DNA from: Laccaria trichodermophora
Lineage: Eukaryota; Basidiomycota; Agaricomycetes; Agaricales; Hydnangiaceae
Direction: 5' to 3'
DNA length: 64,000 nt
NCBI GenBank assembly: GCA_018417955.1
Contig: JACTVC010000005.1
Span: 1,550,001 to 1,614,000, forward strand
In this document: piece after piece, positions 23,993 through 35,687 of the stretch
Position numbering within the stretch: position 1 is the first letter of the stretch
Layout: every line of letters starts with the position of its first letter
Made by a program: the position numbers and the translations under genes
The notes under the pieces: model-generated
What the model saw: only the letters and a program-made list of their open reading frames with translations
What the model was told of the DNA's origin: nothing
The model's database searches: none

Positions 23993-25618
23993 GAAGAAGC
24001 AAAAGTAAGGGGCTGAAAAGGGATTGCAAATTAGCGGCTGTATGGGCATACCACAAGATAGGCTTACTCGTTAACGTAAATGAGGTTGAGTCGTGGAGGG
24101 ATCCTGCTACCTCGTGGCTCAAATTGTGAGGTTTGACTTAAAAACGGTCACTGGATAAATTTTAGTCAGTCAGGATTAAATGGGGTGCTGATAGAATCAA
24201 TGGGAAGAACGATTTCTGGCGGGTGCTGCGAAGGATGTAAACCAGCCAGGGATACATGAGTAGAACGATCACGACGGAGTGATGGTCATGTGTTCGCCAA
24301 CAAAGGTGTAAAATGTATGAAGCAAAACCTTACCTTCAAAACACAATTGATTAAGGATGAGTCGTTGCGTCGAGCCTCTCCTGGCGATGGCTACGACAAA
24401 TGAGCAAGCTCGTTCGAGTGGTGGCGAAAACTAAAGGACGTAATCAGTCAGCATCGTCCAAGTAGACCACCATCAGTACGAATCAAGAATAAGAGCAAAG
24501 ACATGCAGCCCAACCGCCAGATCCGTTACACAACTGCATGAAACACCTCCTAGGGTCGAAATCAGGCTACTTCCGTAAGCACCCCGCATTATCTTCACCC
24601 AGCATCTCCCCCAAACTAACAAGATCTCAATCCAGAACGAAGCAACGAACCTACCTTCAATGGGGGCCTTGGTCTTGGAAACAACGCAGCGCCAAGTGCC
24701 TTTTGAGGATCAAAAGTGGAGGATGTCTTCCTGCCTGCCGAGATAGTTGAAGAGAAAGGTTGAGAATCCGAGGAAACTGCAACGTCAACGCGGTTATTTA
24801 TGTAGAATCGCGCATCTTGCACAACGCAGGAATGTTCTCACCAACCCAGTGACAGCGAATACGCCAAAATCGTCGATTTTCGGATTACTTAAGGTTCGGG
24901 ACACCCCGTTTCTAAGGCTGATGAACGCTTTCTCCTGCTGGATTCCCAGCTAAAATGGTGTGGAGAGAAAGGTCAACTAGGCGAAATAAAAATGTAAGCC
25001 TGCGTGGGGGAAGTATACGTGGCGGAAGGGGAATGGGAGACGGTGAAAATGGTGGGTTGGTCGTCGCCCGTGACAGTGATAACCTTGTTTGGATGTTTGT
25101 CATGACACAACCGCCACAATGACATTGAATAGCCGACTCATTCTGTTCTAGCCGGGGAACAGCCTGGACACTCTACACGAGGCGACTCTTCTTCTTCAAT
25201 CCAGGATGTTTATCGGAGTGCACATACAAAATTTATACGGGTCTGGTGTGAAAATGTTGGAAATGAACATTTCAACTCAGGTATGACCGAATCCCGTACT
25301 TGTGTCGTGAATAAATTTCTAACGGGCTTTTACTGTAGACTAACCACCAAAAAATAGCCCTCGACAAAGCTCAGTGGCGTTAACATCCCGCTACTTGTAG
25401 TCCTGAAGTTATTTCTTTCTATGTCAAGTGGTGCGCAAGCGCCCCCCGAGAAACTCAAGTAAGAACGTGTTCCTTCCCCTTAAACACGTCATTTACCGGG
25501 ACGTGGCCAACATCGATCATAGGGTGGCCTAACACGCTTTGTCCACCCATCACTGACACCCACCATTATTGGTTGGAAACCTGAGCCACTCGAGTCTCGC
25601 ATTGTTCTCTGATGATTC
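23993..25618. other. Intergenic region upstream of ATG4
   Basis: The first ~100 bases probably hold the ATG4 leader with an intron ending near 24014. The rest has only short frames without known motifs. Composition is ordinary for the window, with frequent CpG. No RNA gene or repeat was recognised. Confidence 0.45.
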
Positions 25619-25754
25619 ATGTCTATCATTCCGGATATGATCAACGGGACTCTCAGTACGGATCACTACATGTCCACCTGGTGGCCATGCTGCACCTCCT
25701 GCAGCCAGTCCACCGTGGCCAGTCGGTGGCTTAACCATATTCCACATTCCCTTC

Positions 25755-25763
25755 TTTATAAAG
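25755..25763 (+). promoter_or_regulatory. TATA-like element
   Basis: The word tttataaag sits about 210 bases upstream of the chosen start of the proline-rich gene. The paralogue at 45.9 kb has ttatataaa at 45824-45832 upstream of its start. Presence in both copies makes a core-promoter role plausible. Confidence 0.4.
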
Positions 25764-25972
25764 GCGCCTTCATCTCCTTTCTTTTGTCACCGTTGCTGTT
25801 TGTCTCCCCCCTTTTCTTTGTGGTGCTCAACACTTATATGAACCCGCCATCGACAATAAAGACCGCCAAATTAACAGCAATCCCCCGCACACGACTTCGA
25901 CGACGCTTTCCTATTTCTCTTCCCTTCAAGTTTCCTTGGAAGATGAACTCCCCGCATTTTCTCCAGCGTGTC

Positions 25973-26645
25973 ATGTCTCTAGGAGACGCCTCAAGAATCC
26001 TCTACGACCAGGAGGACGATGCCGATTCGTCCACCGACGTTGACTCTTCGGACGAAGTCACGCTCATATCCCACGAGCCACTTCCACTACTCCAAAAGCC
26101 AAACAAGTTCGAGGAACATCCACAGTTCCTGAAACCGCTGTACCCCACTCCAACCCGTCAACGCTCTCTTCCAGTCGAACTTCAAGCCCATCAGGTTCAT
26201 CCACACCTCTCCCAACCCCAACACCTCACTAACCCTTCACTCAAGTCAATCTACGCACGAAAGATCCAACCCACTGCTCCCTCAAACCCGAACCCAACGC
26301 CCTCCACGTACACAGCTCCCCAAAGCAGCCACCCCTCCGGCTCTCCCTGGCTTCCCTCCGCCTATCCACGCAGTCCCGCCGAACCGCACTACCACATCCT
26401 CCCTGACGACCTCCCATCCCAAAACAAGGCACTCTCCCCGCCTCCTTGGCATCAGGGAGGAAAGGTGTCATACGAACCTATGGATCATACGTTTTGTCTG
26501 TGAGTATCTGGTTTTACTCTTTATTGTTGTAGGTCGAGCGAAAGCTTACTCTTGCACTAGGATCCATCACGCAACTCAACCTTGTTGGTCGTGCGATAGG
26601 GCTCGCAACGGCTATGCCAATGAGGAGTTGAGATTCCCATTTTGA
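25973..26645 (+). CDS. Proline-rich small protein family, copy 1
   Basis: This is an unrecognised two-exon gene. I chose the start at 25973 (MSLGDASRILYDQEDDADSS) because the paralogue at 45889 starts at the same place, while an upstream Met (25946) is not conserved there. The protein has an acidic start (DDADSSTDVDSSDE), a Pro/Ser-rich middle with SIYARKIQPTAPSNPNP, then HYHILPDDLPSQ and PPPWHQGGKVSYEPMDHTF. A short second exon after the intron at ~26500-26561 encodes IHHATQPCWSCDRARNGYAN and ends EELRFPF at 26645. The second exon is the best-conserved part between copies and has a CxxC pair. Composition suggests a mostly disordered protein. The gene is the last normal-composition feature before the CpG-poor island. 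Confidence 0.6.
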
Positions 26646-26924
26646 TTTTGATTTCTTTTGTTCAACTTGATCAATGAATGACAATGGCAAGACTCTTGAC
26701 TAGATGCCCACACTACTTACTACCTGCTCGATTAGAATCGTCGAGCGTATTATCATTATCTGTACTTATACTCATCATTGTACACTTGCATCCTACGAGC
26801 CACTGTACTGTACTCATCCCAAGTGTAAGGTTAAAGGTAGAAACCGACCAACTCGTGACGTGACACAACACTCCCTTTTTTAAAAACAGCAGTAGATTCC
26901 ACGTTTTTTCCCCACGATTTCCTG
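26646..26924. other. Gap at the left border of the CpG-poor island
   Basis: This is the 3' flank of the proline-rich gene. The last CpG dinucleotides of ordinary density occur at ~26900-26916 (ccacgttttttccccacgat). After that the sequence changes abruptly to CpG-poor, AT-rich DNA. No target-site duplication or element end was recognised at the border. Confidence 0.5.
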
Positions 26925-27229
26925 CTTGAGAATTACCCTTTGCATTTTTCTATTACTATCAGTGACCAGGAGTTTGAAATCCTTGTTTTCCTCCCTCAAT
27001 ATTGACACAGACTTTTTGGGATTTTTTTCTGGGCTGATTATGACTATGAATATCAACTTTTTTCTGCAACAACTGAGTCTGACAAGCTCAGGATTTTGAA
27101 AGGTGGTTTTCAGCCCATCAAAATGTGCAAATGTTTTCTAGGATCTAATCTGATCCTCTGCATGAGGCTCTCTAGAAAATTACAGACATCTATATGAATA
27201 ATTAGGCTAGGTTTTGGAGCTTTTCCCGG

Positions 27230-28490
27230 CCATGGTGCCATGTCTGGAACCAATTTTAAAAAGAATCAAAAATCAAAAACTCCATAACTTGGGCACTATA
27301 AATTAAGTTATTTATAAGAGTGACTTAGCTCAACGGAAAGATTTGATTAAGACTGATAATGTATGGTGAAGTCTCCAGTTCAATTACTGCAGGCTGCAAT
27401 TTCTTTTCTCAAAAATATATTTGCTCTGACTTCTTCTTACTCTTCTATTTACATTTTTATGCACCAAAAATCTCACACCACCACTTAGAAATTTATAAGC
27501 ACCAGAAAGTATGGATATAACTCAAACCAATAGATTGGGAAAGAATTCATGAGAATTGACATTTTCCCCTTCTACCTCTTCCTGCACATGCATACATCTG
27601 ATCCTCTCTTGCAGAATCAAAGCAGACCATGCACCTCCTTTTTCTTAAAGTAGAACTGGGTAGTGCTTTCCACTGTGAAAATTTACCTTGTGCATTTTGG
27701 CCAAAAGAAATAGGAGAAATTCTCTGTTGAAGGCTCCTCTGGGTGTAAACTTGGAGGTTTTACTCAACATATATAACTATGTCTGAGGACATGGATGCCA
27801 AGGAAATTGATGCAATAGATGTTGCTGAGAGTGCAGACATATTTACTTTTCTCCAAATTTTCTTTCCCCAGGATGTTGATTCCCCATGTTCTCATTATAA
27901 ATTTATAAAAATGGTTCAAGAACTCTGCAGCATAGCTTGGTGCTTTAATCCTCTGCTAGATTTTCCTCCTTTTATCTATTCATTTTGCCACTTTTTTTAG
28001 TTGATTTATGGTAAAAAATTCAAAGTGCCCATGTGTTTTATAGAAATTACTCTTAAATTGGCCTTTCCTGATAACCAGGGAGCCATAGCTTTGAAATTAA
28101 GATCCTGAGTAGGTGAGAACCAGACACCATGGAGGGATACAGATGTTTATTCCATTTGATTTTTATTTGTGATCTGACATCTCCTGCCTTGTGCTCTTCC
28201 TCAATATGAGTACCTCTGCAATGGCCTATTTTTTGGTGCTACTTTGCACATTCAACAATGGAAATTGGTGCAGTAACAGGCAAGATACATGTTGAGCACA
28301 CAGAATTGGTATTAGTAATCATGTGACTCAAGCAAGATGTCACGCATAAAAGATGCCTAATTCGTTCACAATAAGCCGGATATAGACATAAATTCTGAAA
28401 TGGAAAGTAGGGTCTGATGGAACTACTGCTTTGAGAATTATGTCCAAATCGGGCATATTTTTGGTTCCAGACATGGCACCATGACCCTTT
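27230..28490. repeat. Inverted repeat pair ~1.2 kb apart
   Basis: The left arm at ~27230-27255 (ggccatggtgccatgtctgg, then aaccaa) is the reverse complement of ttggttccagacatggcacc followed by atga at ~28460-28485. They could be ends of a decayed element. The interior has no recognisable transposase, only short frames such as 28340-28633 on the minus strand. Confidence 0.5.
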
Positions 28491-28971
28491 TCCCACGGTG
28501 TTCCATCACCCTTTGTGCTTTGTCCCAAAGCTGTCTTCCACAGAGGCATTGCATACATCCAGATCTTGTCATTTTCACAGTGTGCCAGAGATTTTTTTTG
28601 CACAACGCCGTGCTTGTGCTTCTGCCTCAGCAAAGCCAGTTGTTGTTGTAGGGCCCCACCTGTTTACCTGATCGTCACGAAAACTATCACCTTCAATTGA
28701 TTTCTTCATGTGAATTCTTTGTCATCAATGGAATTTAGTATTTCTCTGTGTTGACTCAGGTGTGTTTGACTGCTTTCCTAGCAAGACCAGGCTGTGTGGA
28801 GGGTGTTCAGTGCTGCAAATTTCACAAGTCTAGATCTCAACCCATTCAAAGTTGGCTTATTTATTTTTTGGGTGATCAGTATACTTTTGACTTCAAAACA
28901 GTGCAGCCAATTTTTCATGTACATCTGTTTACACAACTCCATCTGGTATTAGTCATCAACTCCTGCAAGTC

Positions 28972-29412
28972 CTGAGATGAGGAGAGATTAGCACTTGCAC
29001 AGATGTGCCATGCCACCCAACACTTCTGCAGAATGTGGCCCTCACTGCTTCACTATGATGAAGCCATGATTGTTGTGCTTCAACTTTCTTATTATTACTA
29101 ATAAAAATTTGACTGTTTCCCAAGCAGCATGATGAGGAAAGACAAGTGCTTGCATGAATGTAGAGTGAAAATATTCAAATCACAATAAGTAGTATTATTG
29201 ATCAAAAACTGCAAGTGAACACTGAGCATGATGAGGAGAGACAAGCACTTGCACACATGTAGAGAAAAAATATTCAAATCCCACCCATTTTTTCCATGCC
29301 ACCCAACACTTCTGTGGAATGTGGCCCTCCAAGCTTGCTCAAGTGCTCATTATGATGATGATGTGCCTCTGTTTACATTCTTATTACTAATCAAAAGCTG
29401 CAAGGGGCTGAG
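28972..29412 (+). repeat. Three diverged direct repeats
   Basis: Copies begin near 28976, 29130 and 29228 with gatgaggagagattagcac, gatgaggaaagacaagtgc and gatgaggagagacaagcac. The first and third both continue to ccatgccacccaacacttct and aatgtggccctc; the second and third share agag-aaaatattcaaatc. No coding content was recognised. Confidence 0.75.
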
Positions 29413-30721
29413 CAGAGTGAAGCACTGTGCTAGTATACTAGTAAACAAGGCAACCTCAAATACAAAATTTTGAGCTGAAATATAGAGTAGCTAGTTTACA
29501 GTTCAATGAACTTTGAATCTTTGTCTGCTGAGCGTGACAAGCATGATCTTAGGCTGAGTAAATTTGAACCCTGACAGTCACATCACTATCAAAAATTTGA
29601 CAGTTGGATGTGACTTGGATGTGACAGCCATTTCAATCTCCCAAAACAATCGACTTTGATGACTGGTAAGCCTCTGTCAGCTTCCACCACTGTACAATTA
29701 AAAAAATATTCATGTTCATGAGATACACATTCACCACCCCACAAAATCTGGAGACCTGGAGTGTAGCAGTTGTGGCATAATTCAGCCCAAGGTCAAATTG
29801 TTTCAAATTCCTGGTCAATGATAGTACAAAAGTTTGTAGTGTGCCATTACAATCAATTTGGCAGGCCATGTTATGCATTACATGCCTGCTGAAAATTTGA
29901 GATTGGCACGTGGGGGAGATGACCATTACATAGTTTTTTTTTTTTGGCAGATAGATGTTTTTCAAAAACTTTCCATTTTTCCTTCATTTTTTCAACTTGT
30001 TTTTTGTTGAGGAATTCAGTCTCTGACATGTGCAACATCACACATTACCCACCCCTCTTTCATCATCACAACCATCATCTGTTAGTTGCCCATGCCTGTG
30101 ACCGACCACAACGACAAACCTCATATCCACAATGGCCACCAATGCAACCACAATAATCACCTGAACCCAAGTGCAAACACCAGCACAATGCCAAATGTGG
30201 ACACCAACCCAAATGCAACTGTGAACTCAATGCAAAGACCAGCTTGAATGCAAGTACCTCACCAAGTCCATGTCCATGAAGCAAGCCACAACACATGCAC
30301 TAATGGCTTGCTCACAGTGCAGAGATGTCAGGGATTTAGTATCAGGCAGAGGGCATTCAGCTTGAATATCCATGGTGTGTGGATCATGACTAGCAAGGGG
30401 TTGATGAAGGGGAGAGATGGTGTTCCTGCCCCACTCCTGCCTTCTACTTCTAAGTAGTTGGTATACCTCTCTGTATAAGAGCTTTCCTTGTAGATAAGGA
30501 ATACATATCATATGGCTTTCTAAAAGAGTACAAAATGACTTGATTACAATGCCACATGTGACACAATGGGGGAACACATGAAGGTCAGCTAACTTTCTAC
30601 TTATCATGAAAGTAGTGCAGGGTCTGGCAGAGTTCAATGGAAGCCATCATGCCAAACTCATGTGAGACTTGTTTTTCAGCTGTTTTCAAGCTGTTTTTCC
30701 AAAATTCTGGGGGGTGGGGTT

Positions 30722-30800
30722 CATGGTAGCTGTTTTTCATCTGTTTTTACTGTGAAGATACTTTATTTGGCAGTAAAAACAGCTGAAAAACACTACCATG
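30722..30800. repeat. Short imperfect hairpin
   Basis: The left arm starts catggtagctgtttttcatc and ends tttttactg. The right arm runs cagtaaaaacagctgaaaaa to actaccatg. The arms are ~30 bases with ~20 bases between them. Additional gctgttttt words lie just upstream. It sits immediately left of the larger foldback element. Confidence 0.7.
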
Positions 30801-30813
30801 AGCATCCCTAATA

Positions 30814-31625
30814 CAGTGACTCACTATAAGTTTTGCACCACATAAAAAATACTCTATCTTCCTCAAGTTCTGGGATCTAGTTACCATATAAATATGATAA
30901 TATACAAATATTCTATATACACCTTTGACATGAATATGAGGTCTGGATCTCATTCTCTGCTTCATGTAGAAAAAGGTGAAAAAATGAGGTTTTGACAGCT
31001 CCATAAATATGACATGTGAGAGTCTGAAAAAATATGAAGAATCAAGTACTACCCTACTCAAGTATCAGAACTTTGAATCATTTCAATTGGAATGGCAGTT
31101 TTTTAGATATAGGTGTAAGGAAGGGGCTTGTTTTGGGTAGATCAAAAATGAGGTTTTGACAGTTTTACAAATACTTCATGTGAGAGTTGGAAAAGTATAT
31201 AGTAATAGCCTACTCAAGTATACAGAACCCTGAATCATTCCAATTGGAGTAGTGGTTGTTGAGATATAGGTGTAAGAATGGGCCTTGTTTCATCATCTAC
31301 CCCAAAACAAGCCCTTTTCTTACACCTATATTTTAACAACCGCTAATCCAATTGATATCATTCAAAGTTCTGTATACTTGAGTCAGCAAGTACTTAATTC
31401 TTCACATTTTTCTAGACCCTCATATGAAGTATTGGTAAAACTCTCAAAACCTCATTTTTTCACATTTTCCTACATGAAGCAGAGCATGAGATCCAGACCT
31501 CATATTCATGTCAAAGATGTATACAGAATATTTGTATATTATCATATTTATATGGTAACTAGTCCCCAGAACTTGAGGAAGATATAGTATTTTTTATGTG
31601 GTGCAAAACTTATAGTGAGTCACTG
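30814..31625. mobile_element. Foldback/MITE-like element with TA target sites (812 bp)
   Basis: The left end cagtgactcactataagttt (30814) and the right end aaacttatagtgagtcactg (31625) are perfect inverted repeats, each flanked by TA. Inverted similarity continues inward with some divergence over nearly the whole length, with the centre near 31290-31310. No transposase is encoded. CAGT-starting termini with TA duplication are typical of Tc1/mariner-related elements, so this looks like a non-autonomous foldback derivative. Confidence 0.8.
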
Positions 31626-31879
31626 TAGTTAGAGACTAGGAGATTTTTTTAACAATTTCTTTTGGCAATTTGTGGAGCCTCTTTTATGATTTTTTTAAAA
31701 TGAATTCGGTGCTTGGCCAAAATGACTGTTACCTCCATTACATTTCACCAATTTGGGAGGGGCCATTACATGTTACTGTCTAATTGATTGAAATGGCACA
31801 GTATTCTAAGCTTTTTCAGAGATTTGAGAAAAATCATGTTTTAGCTCAAAGGAATTTTACATTTTGCATGACAGCACAA

Positions 31880-32125
31880 TGCAAGACCCTAGACACCTCC
31901 TGAAAATTTCTGGTGTCTGCCTCACTTTGTTCAAACAACCACATTTGGCACAAGTTTGTACCATGATAACCTCAATTGGAGTGTGGAGCACTCCATTCCA
32001 TGACATATACCTGAGTTGATGGAGGACTTGCATCATTTGTGCCTGCCTTCTTCCTTAAATGGTTGTTTGGACAATGTGAGGTGGAGTAAAGAGATTTCTG
32101 TGAGGTGTCTAGGGTTTTACATTCA
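31880..32125. repeat. Inverted repeat of ~60 bp arms
   Basis: The left arm (~31882-31945) reads aagaccctagacacctcctg through to ttcaaacaaccacat. The right arm (~32068-32122) is its approximate reverse complement, from atggttgtttgg to ggtgtctagggtttt. The spacer is ~120 bases. It could be part of another decayed foldback element. Confidence 0.65.
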
Positions 32126-32569
32126 GCTGGAAAAGCAACTTGCTTCCTTTCTGTCTGATAGATCTGTCACACAAAGTGAAGGTGTTGCAGGGTGAGACAC
32201 CAACCAAGGGAGCAGGCTTTGCCTCCTCACCATCCCAACCTTTCATTGGGCATTGCTTATCACACCAACACACCCTGTAAAGATCAAATAAAGGATTTTT
32301 GGGGCATTACTGGATCTATTGACAATGTTTTTCCTGCAACCCTTTTTTTTTTTTTCTATCCAGAATGGTGTTGGGGCAATTTCATTGCCCAAGCCAAATA
32401 AGGTAAGCTCTGAAAAAAATGTGGAATCTCATTAGAAAGTGGGAGCACTGTAATAATTCTTTGCATCATGTTAGAGGAAATTGGTGACCATAGAATTATA
32501 ATAATCAGCACTTAAAAGGTATTACAGGGTAGTAAAGTTGGAGAATAGAAACTGGAGATCTGAGGTTTA

Positions 32570-33248
32570 CAGTTGAGTGCAAAAAGAATGAAGGTTGGTT
32601 CATTTTTCTGGTTCTTTCTAAGAATCTATTGTACCTCAAATGTATTTGTGTATTCTTTTACATCATGTAGTTGTGTTACACTTCCCTTGGTATGGACTAA
32701 TTTCAGTGAAAGCTGGAGCCTTGAGAAGGTTTTTATTCTGGAGGCCATTTTTGGCATCTGAAAAAAAAAATATGCACTAACTGGGGAGGTAGCCAGAACA
32801 TACCTCTGGTCAACCTGAATGAGCCTATCAAAGAATTAGTTAAAAATACTGAGTGGTTATGCTTGTAGAGCCTCCAGAAAATGGTCATTTTGTGCTATTT
32901 TGGTCATTTTTGGCCTGTTTTAGACAAAACAAGCCATTTTCCAAAGCCTCTACAGACCTAACCACTCAGTATTTTTGACTGATTCTTTGATAGGCTCATT
33001 CAGGTTGACCAGAGGTATGTTCTGGCTACCTCCCCAGTTAGTGCATATTTTTTTTTTCAGATGCCAAAAATGGCCTCCAGAATAAAAACCTTCTCAAGGC
33101 TCCAGCTTTCACTGAAATTAGTCCATACCAAGGGAAGTGTAACACAACTACATGATGTAAAAGAATACACAAATACATTTGAGGTACAATAGATTCTTAG
33201 AAAGAACCAGAAAAATGAACCAACCTTCATTCTTTTTGCACTCAACTG
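32570..33248. mobile_element. Near-palindromic foldback element with TA target sites (679 bp)
   Basis: The ends cagttgagtgcaaaaagaat (32570) and attctttttgcactcaactg (33248) are perfect inverted repeats flanked by TA. The arms are nearly identical over ~310 bases each, so both strands carry the same 62-residue open frame, which is merely the arm sequence read twice. The central spacer is ~60 bases, itself partly symmetric around ttttggcctgttttagacaa. The high arm identity implies recent insertion or strand-templated repair. No transposase is encoded; Tc1/mariner-type mobilisation is inferred from the TA sites. Confidence 0.85.
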
Positions 33249-33834
33249 TACATACTAATTGCATACTTGGTATTTGGCCACTCTGTAAGAAAAGACTGAG
33301 GGGATTTTAGCTATTGAGGTATTGATAGACCAGTTTCCACAACTCTCTGCTCAGGGATTTTATTTGGTTTTGGGGCTGGCTGAACAATTGCCCACAGTAA
33401 TATGGCAGGCATTGCTTTCCTGCCCTTCCTACTGACCTTTTCATGTGTGTATTATTTTCACATATCTTTTTGAGTCAAGGTCATAGTGCCACTCATTATA
33501 CTTGATGTGCAAAGAAGAGTGAACTTTGAGATCCCATGTTGGATTTCACTGCTTTGGCTTGATGATATCTAACAAGTGCCAGGCATGAGTGCATGAGTCA
33601 GCAGCTTGAGATACCATAAGAGCATTGAAGCCTCTTCCTTAGATGGTTACACCAGCAACTTTAGTGCCCTTCCAAGGTAACACCCAACAGAAATTAAACT
33701 AGAAAAGTCCATGAACAAACACTGATTTGTCAGACACAATTCAAGTTATTGTAGAATGTTGTAATCCTGGTTGGCTTACTTACTGTCTGCTTTTTGAGAC
33801 TACAAAAGTTTGTAGTCGACATGTAGTTTATAGT

Positions 33835-34345
33835 GTCCTTGACTCTGTATAGGATGTGGTTGAAGGATTGACAGTGTCCTTGACTCTGTATAGGTTCTGG
33901 GGGATGTGGTTGAAGGATTGACATGACCTTACATATTGCCATTGCTGCAGTATTAGTTTTTGACATCATGCCCAGTTGGCTTTCAGACCAGGGGAAGCTA
34001 TTCATATTGATAACTATCTTTGGGACAGGCCAATAACTATCAATGTCACTGGAGGCAAGCACCATGGCAGTTGATGTTCAACCACCCTGGTGCATGCCTC
34101 TGGTGTGTGAAAGCAGAAAATAGCCTGTCCTGATGTGAAAGTCAACTTGGGCATGATGTCAAAAACTAATACTGCAGCAATGGCAATATGTAAGGTCATG
34201 TCAACCCTTCAACCCATATTTCCATGAACCTACAACTGTGTTTTGAGATAGGACAGTAGCTATCAATATGAAGGCATAGACTGCAGCAATGGCAATATGT
34301 AAGGTCATGTCAATCCTCCAACCACATCCCCCAGAACATATGTAG
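33835..34345. repeat. Complex inverted and direct repeats
   Basis: The left block (~33888-33976) includes gggggatgtggttgaaggat and gaccttacatattgccattg. Its reverse complement appears twice to the right, at ~34138-34203 and ~34271-34340 (caatggcaatatgtaaggtc). A short direct duplication of gtccttgactctgtatagg lies at 33835 and 33872. This looks like a rearranged foldback element. Confidence 0.7.
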
Positions 34346-35687
34346 AGCCAAGTGGCTGAACAGTTGATTGTTCAGTTATCTGCCTTTTGGTGTAATGGCT
34401 AAATGTAATGTTGGTTCTCTGGCCCTCTTACAAATGTCAGCACATGTTATTGATCAATATTTCAGACCCTGATATCCTTTACAATTACAATAAGTGGTAC
34501 ATATATATACAGGAATTTTTCAGCTTTTCTAGAATTATGAGAACCACACCAGTTAGTTCCCATTTAAATCTAGCCATTCACAACTGACACAACCCTCCCA
34601 GAGAATCAGGGAATCTAGTTTCTGTTTTTTTGCCAGTTTTCTCCCTTTTTTGTGGCTCTAAAAATCTGGGACACCTGGGAAGGGAAATATATACTACAAT
34701 TAGTAAAGGGTTGAGTCAGGGATGAACTTACTTGGCCTTAACTTTGCAAGACCCTGCAGGCAAGTTTCCTGAATGGGTTTCCAAGTTGCCATGTTTCACT
34801 TTTAAGGGAGAAATCACTGGAAACTAAATTGCCTAGTTATTGATGGAGGCTCTACAATGAATGGTCTATCAATACTTCAATAGCTTTTAGCATATTTCAT
34901 CACATCTTGGCAGGTTTCTGGGATTATCTTATAGCTCTGAGATTTTCTTGCTGCCCATGCTGCTTCATGACTGTTGAAGCCTTTCTTGTATTTATCCATA
35001 AAACACTTTTCAAACACTGTAATTGATTTCCAAAACTAGATAAGTAGCCAATAGCGCCTAGGCTGTGCATGATGCAGAGGCGATGAGTGATCATGACAGG
35101 AAAGAATAGCTGAAGTCAGGAAGATCAGGTGCTGCACATGCCTGATTCTGACAAATTTCCACTCAAGGTATGGCTATGCTATGACATCACTTTCTCACCT
35201 TTGGGGACCAAAATCCAGTCCATTCGGGGTCTGAATGAACCAGATTCTATTCCCTGAACATGGGAATACATGAGTGAAAATCTAGTATGAAAAGAAAGTG
35301 GGTGGGAGGGTGACCAAAAAAGTGTATGCTAATACTGGATAATGGAGTAAGATGTTGAGATGAGAGCCTAGTGGAAAGGGGCATCTCAAGCTCACTCCTT
35401 AACCATGAGGGGTAAGATCTAAAAATAAATTAGAGCCTTGTAGTGCATATCCAAGCATGGAACATCTGAGTTGTGCATCAGCAGACACACAACTGTTGTT
35501 GTGTGCATGCAACTAGCCTTTGGTCAGCTTATATTGGACTTGAGTAAACACTTTGTTTAAACTTGGTTAATCATAGTCAAAAAAGAGAGAGAGAAAAATT
35601 ATTTCCTGCTGCATTGTTTTGGAGGGCACAGAATTTGAAGCAGTCAATGCAATTTTTTTGAGGATATCTTTGTGAATGACTCTGGGT

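Noticed and set aside
32573..33245. Two identical 62-residue open frames on opposite strands
   Set aside because: They are the two arms of the 679-bp palindrome read in opposite directions, not a pair of genes.
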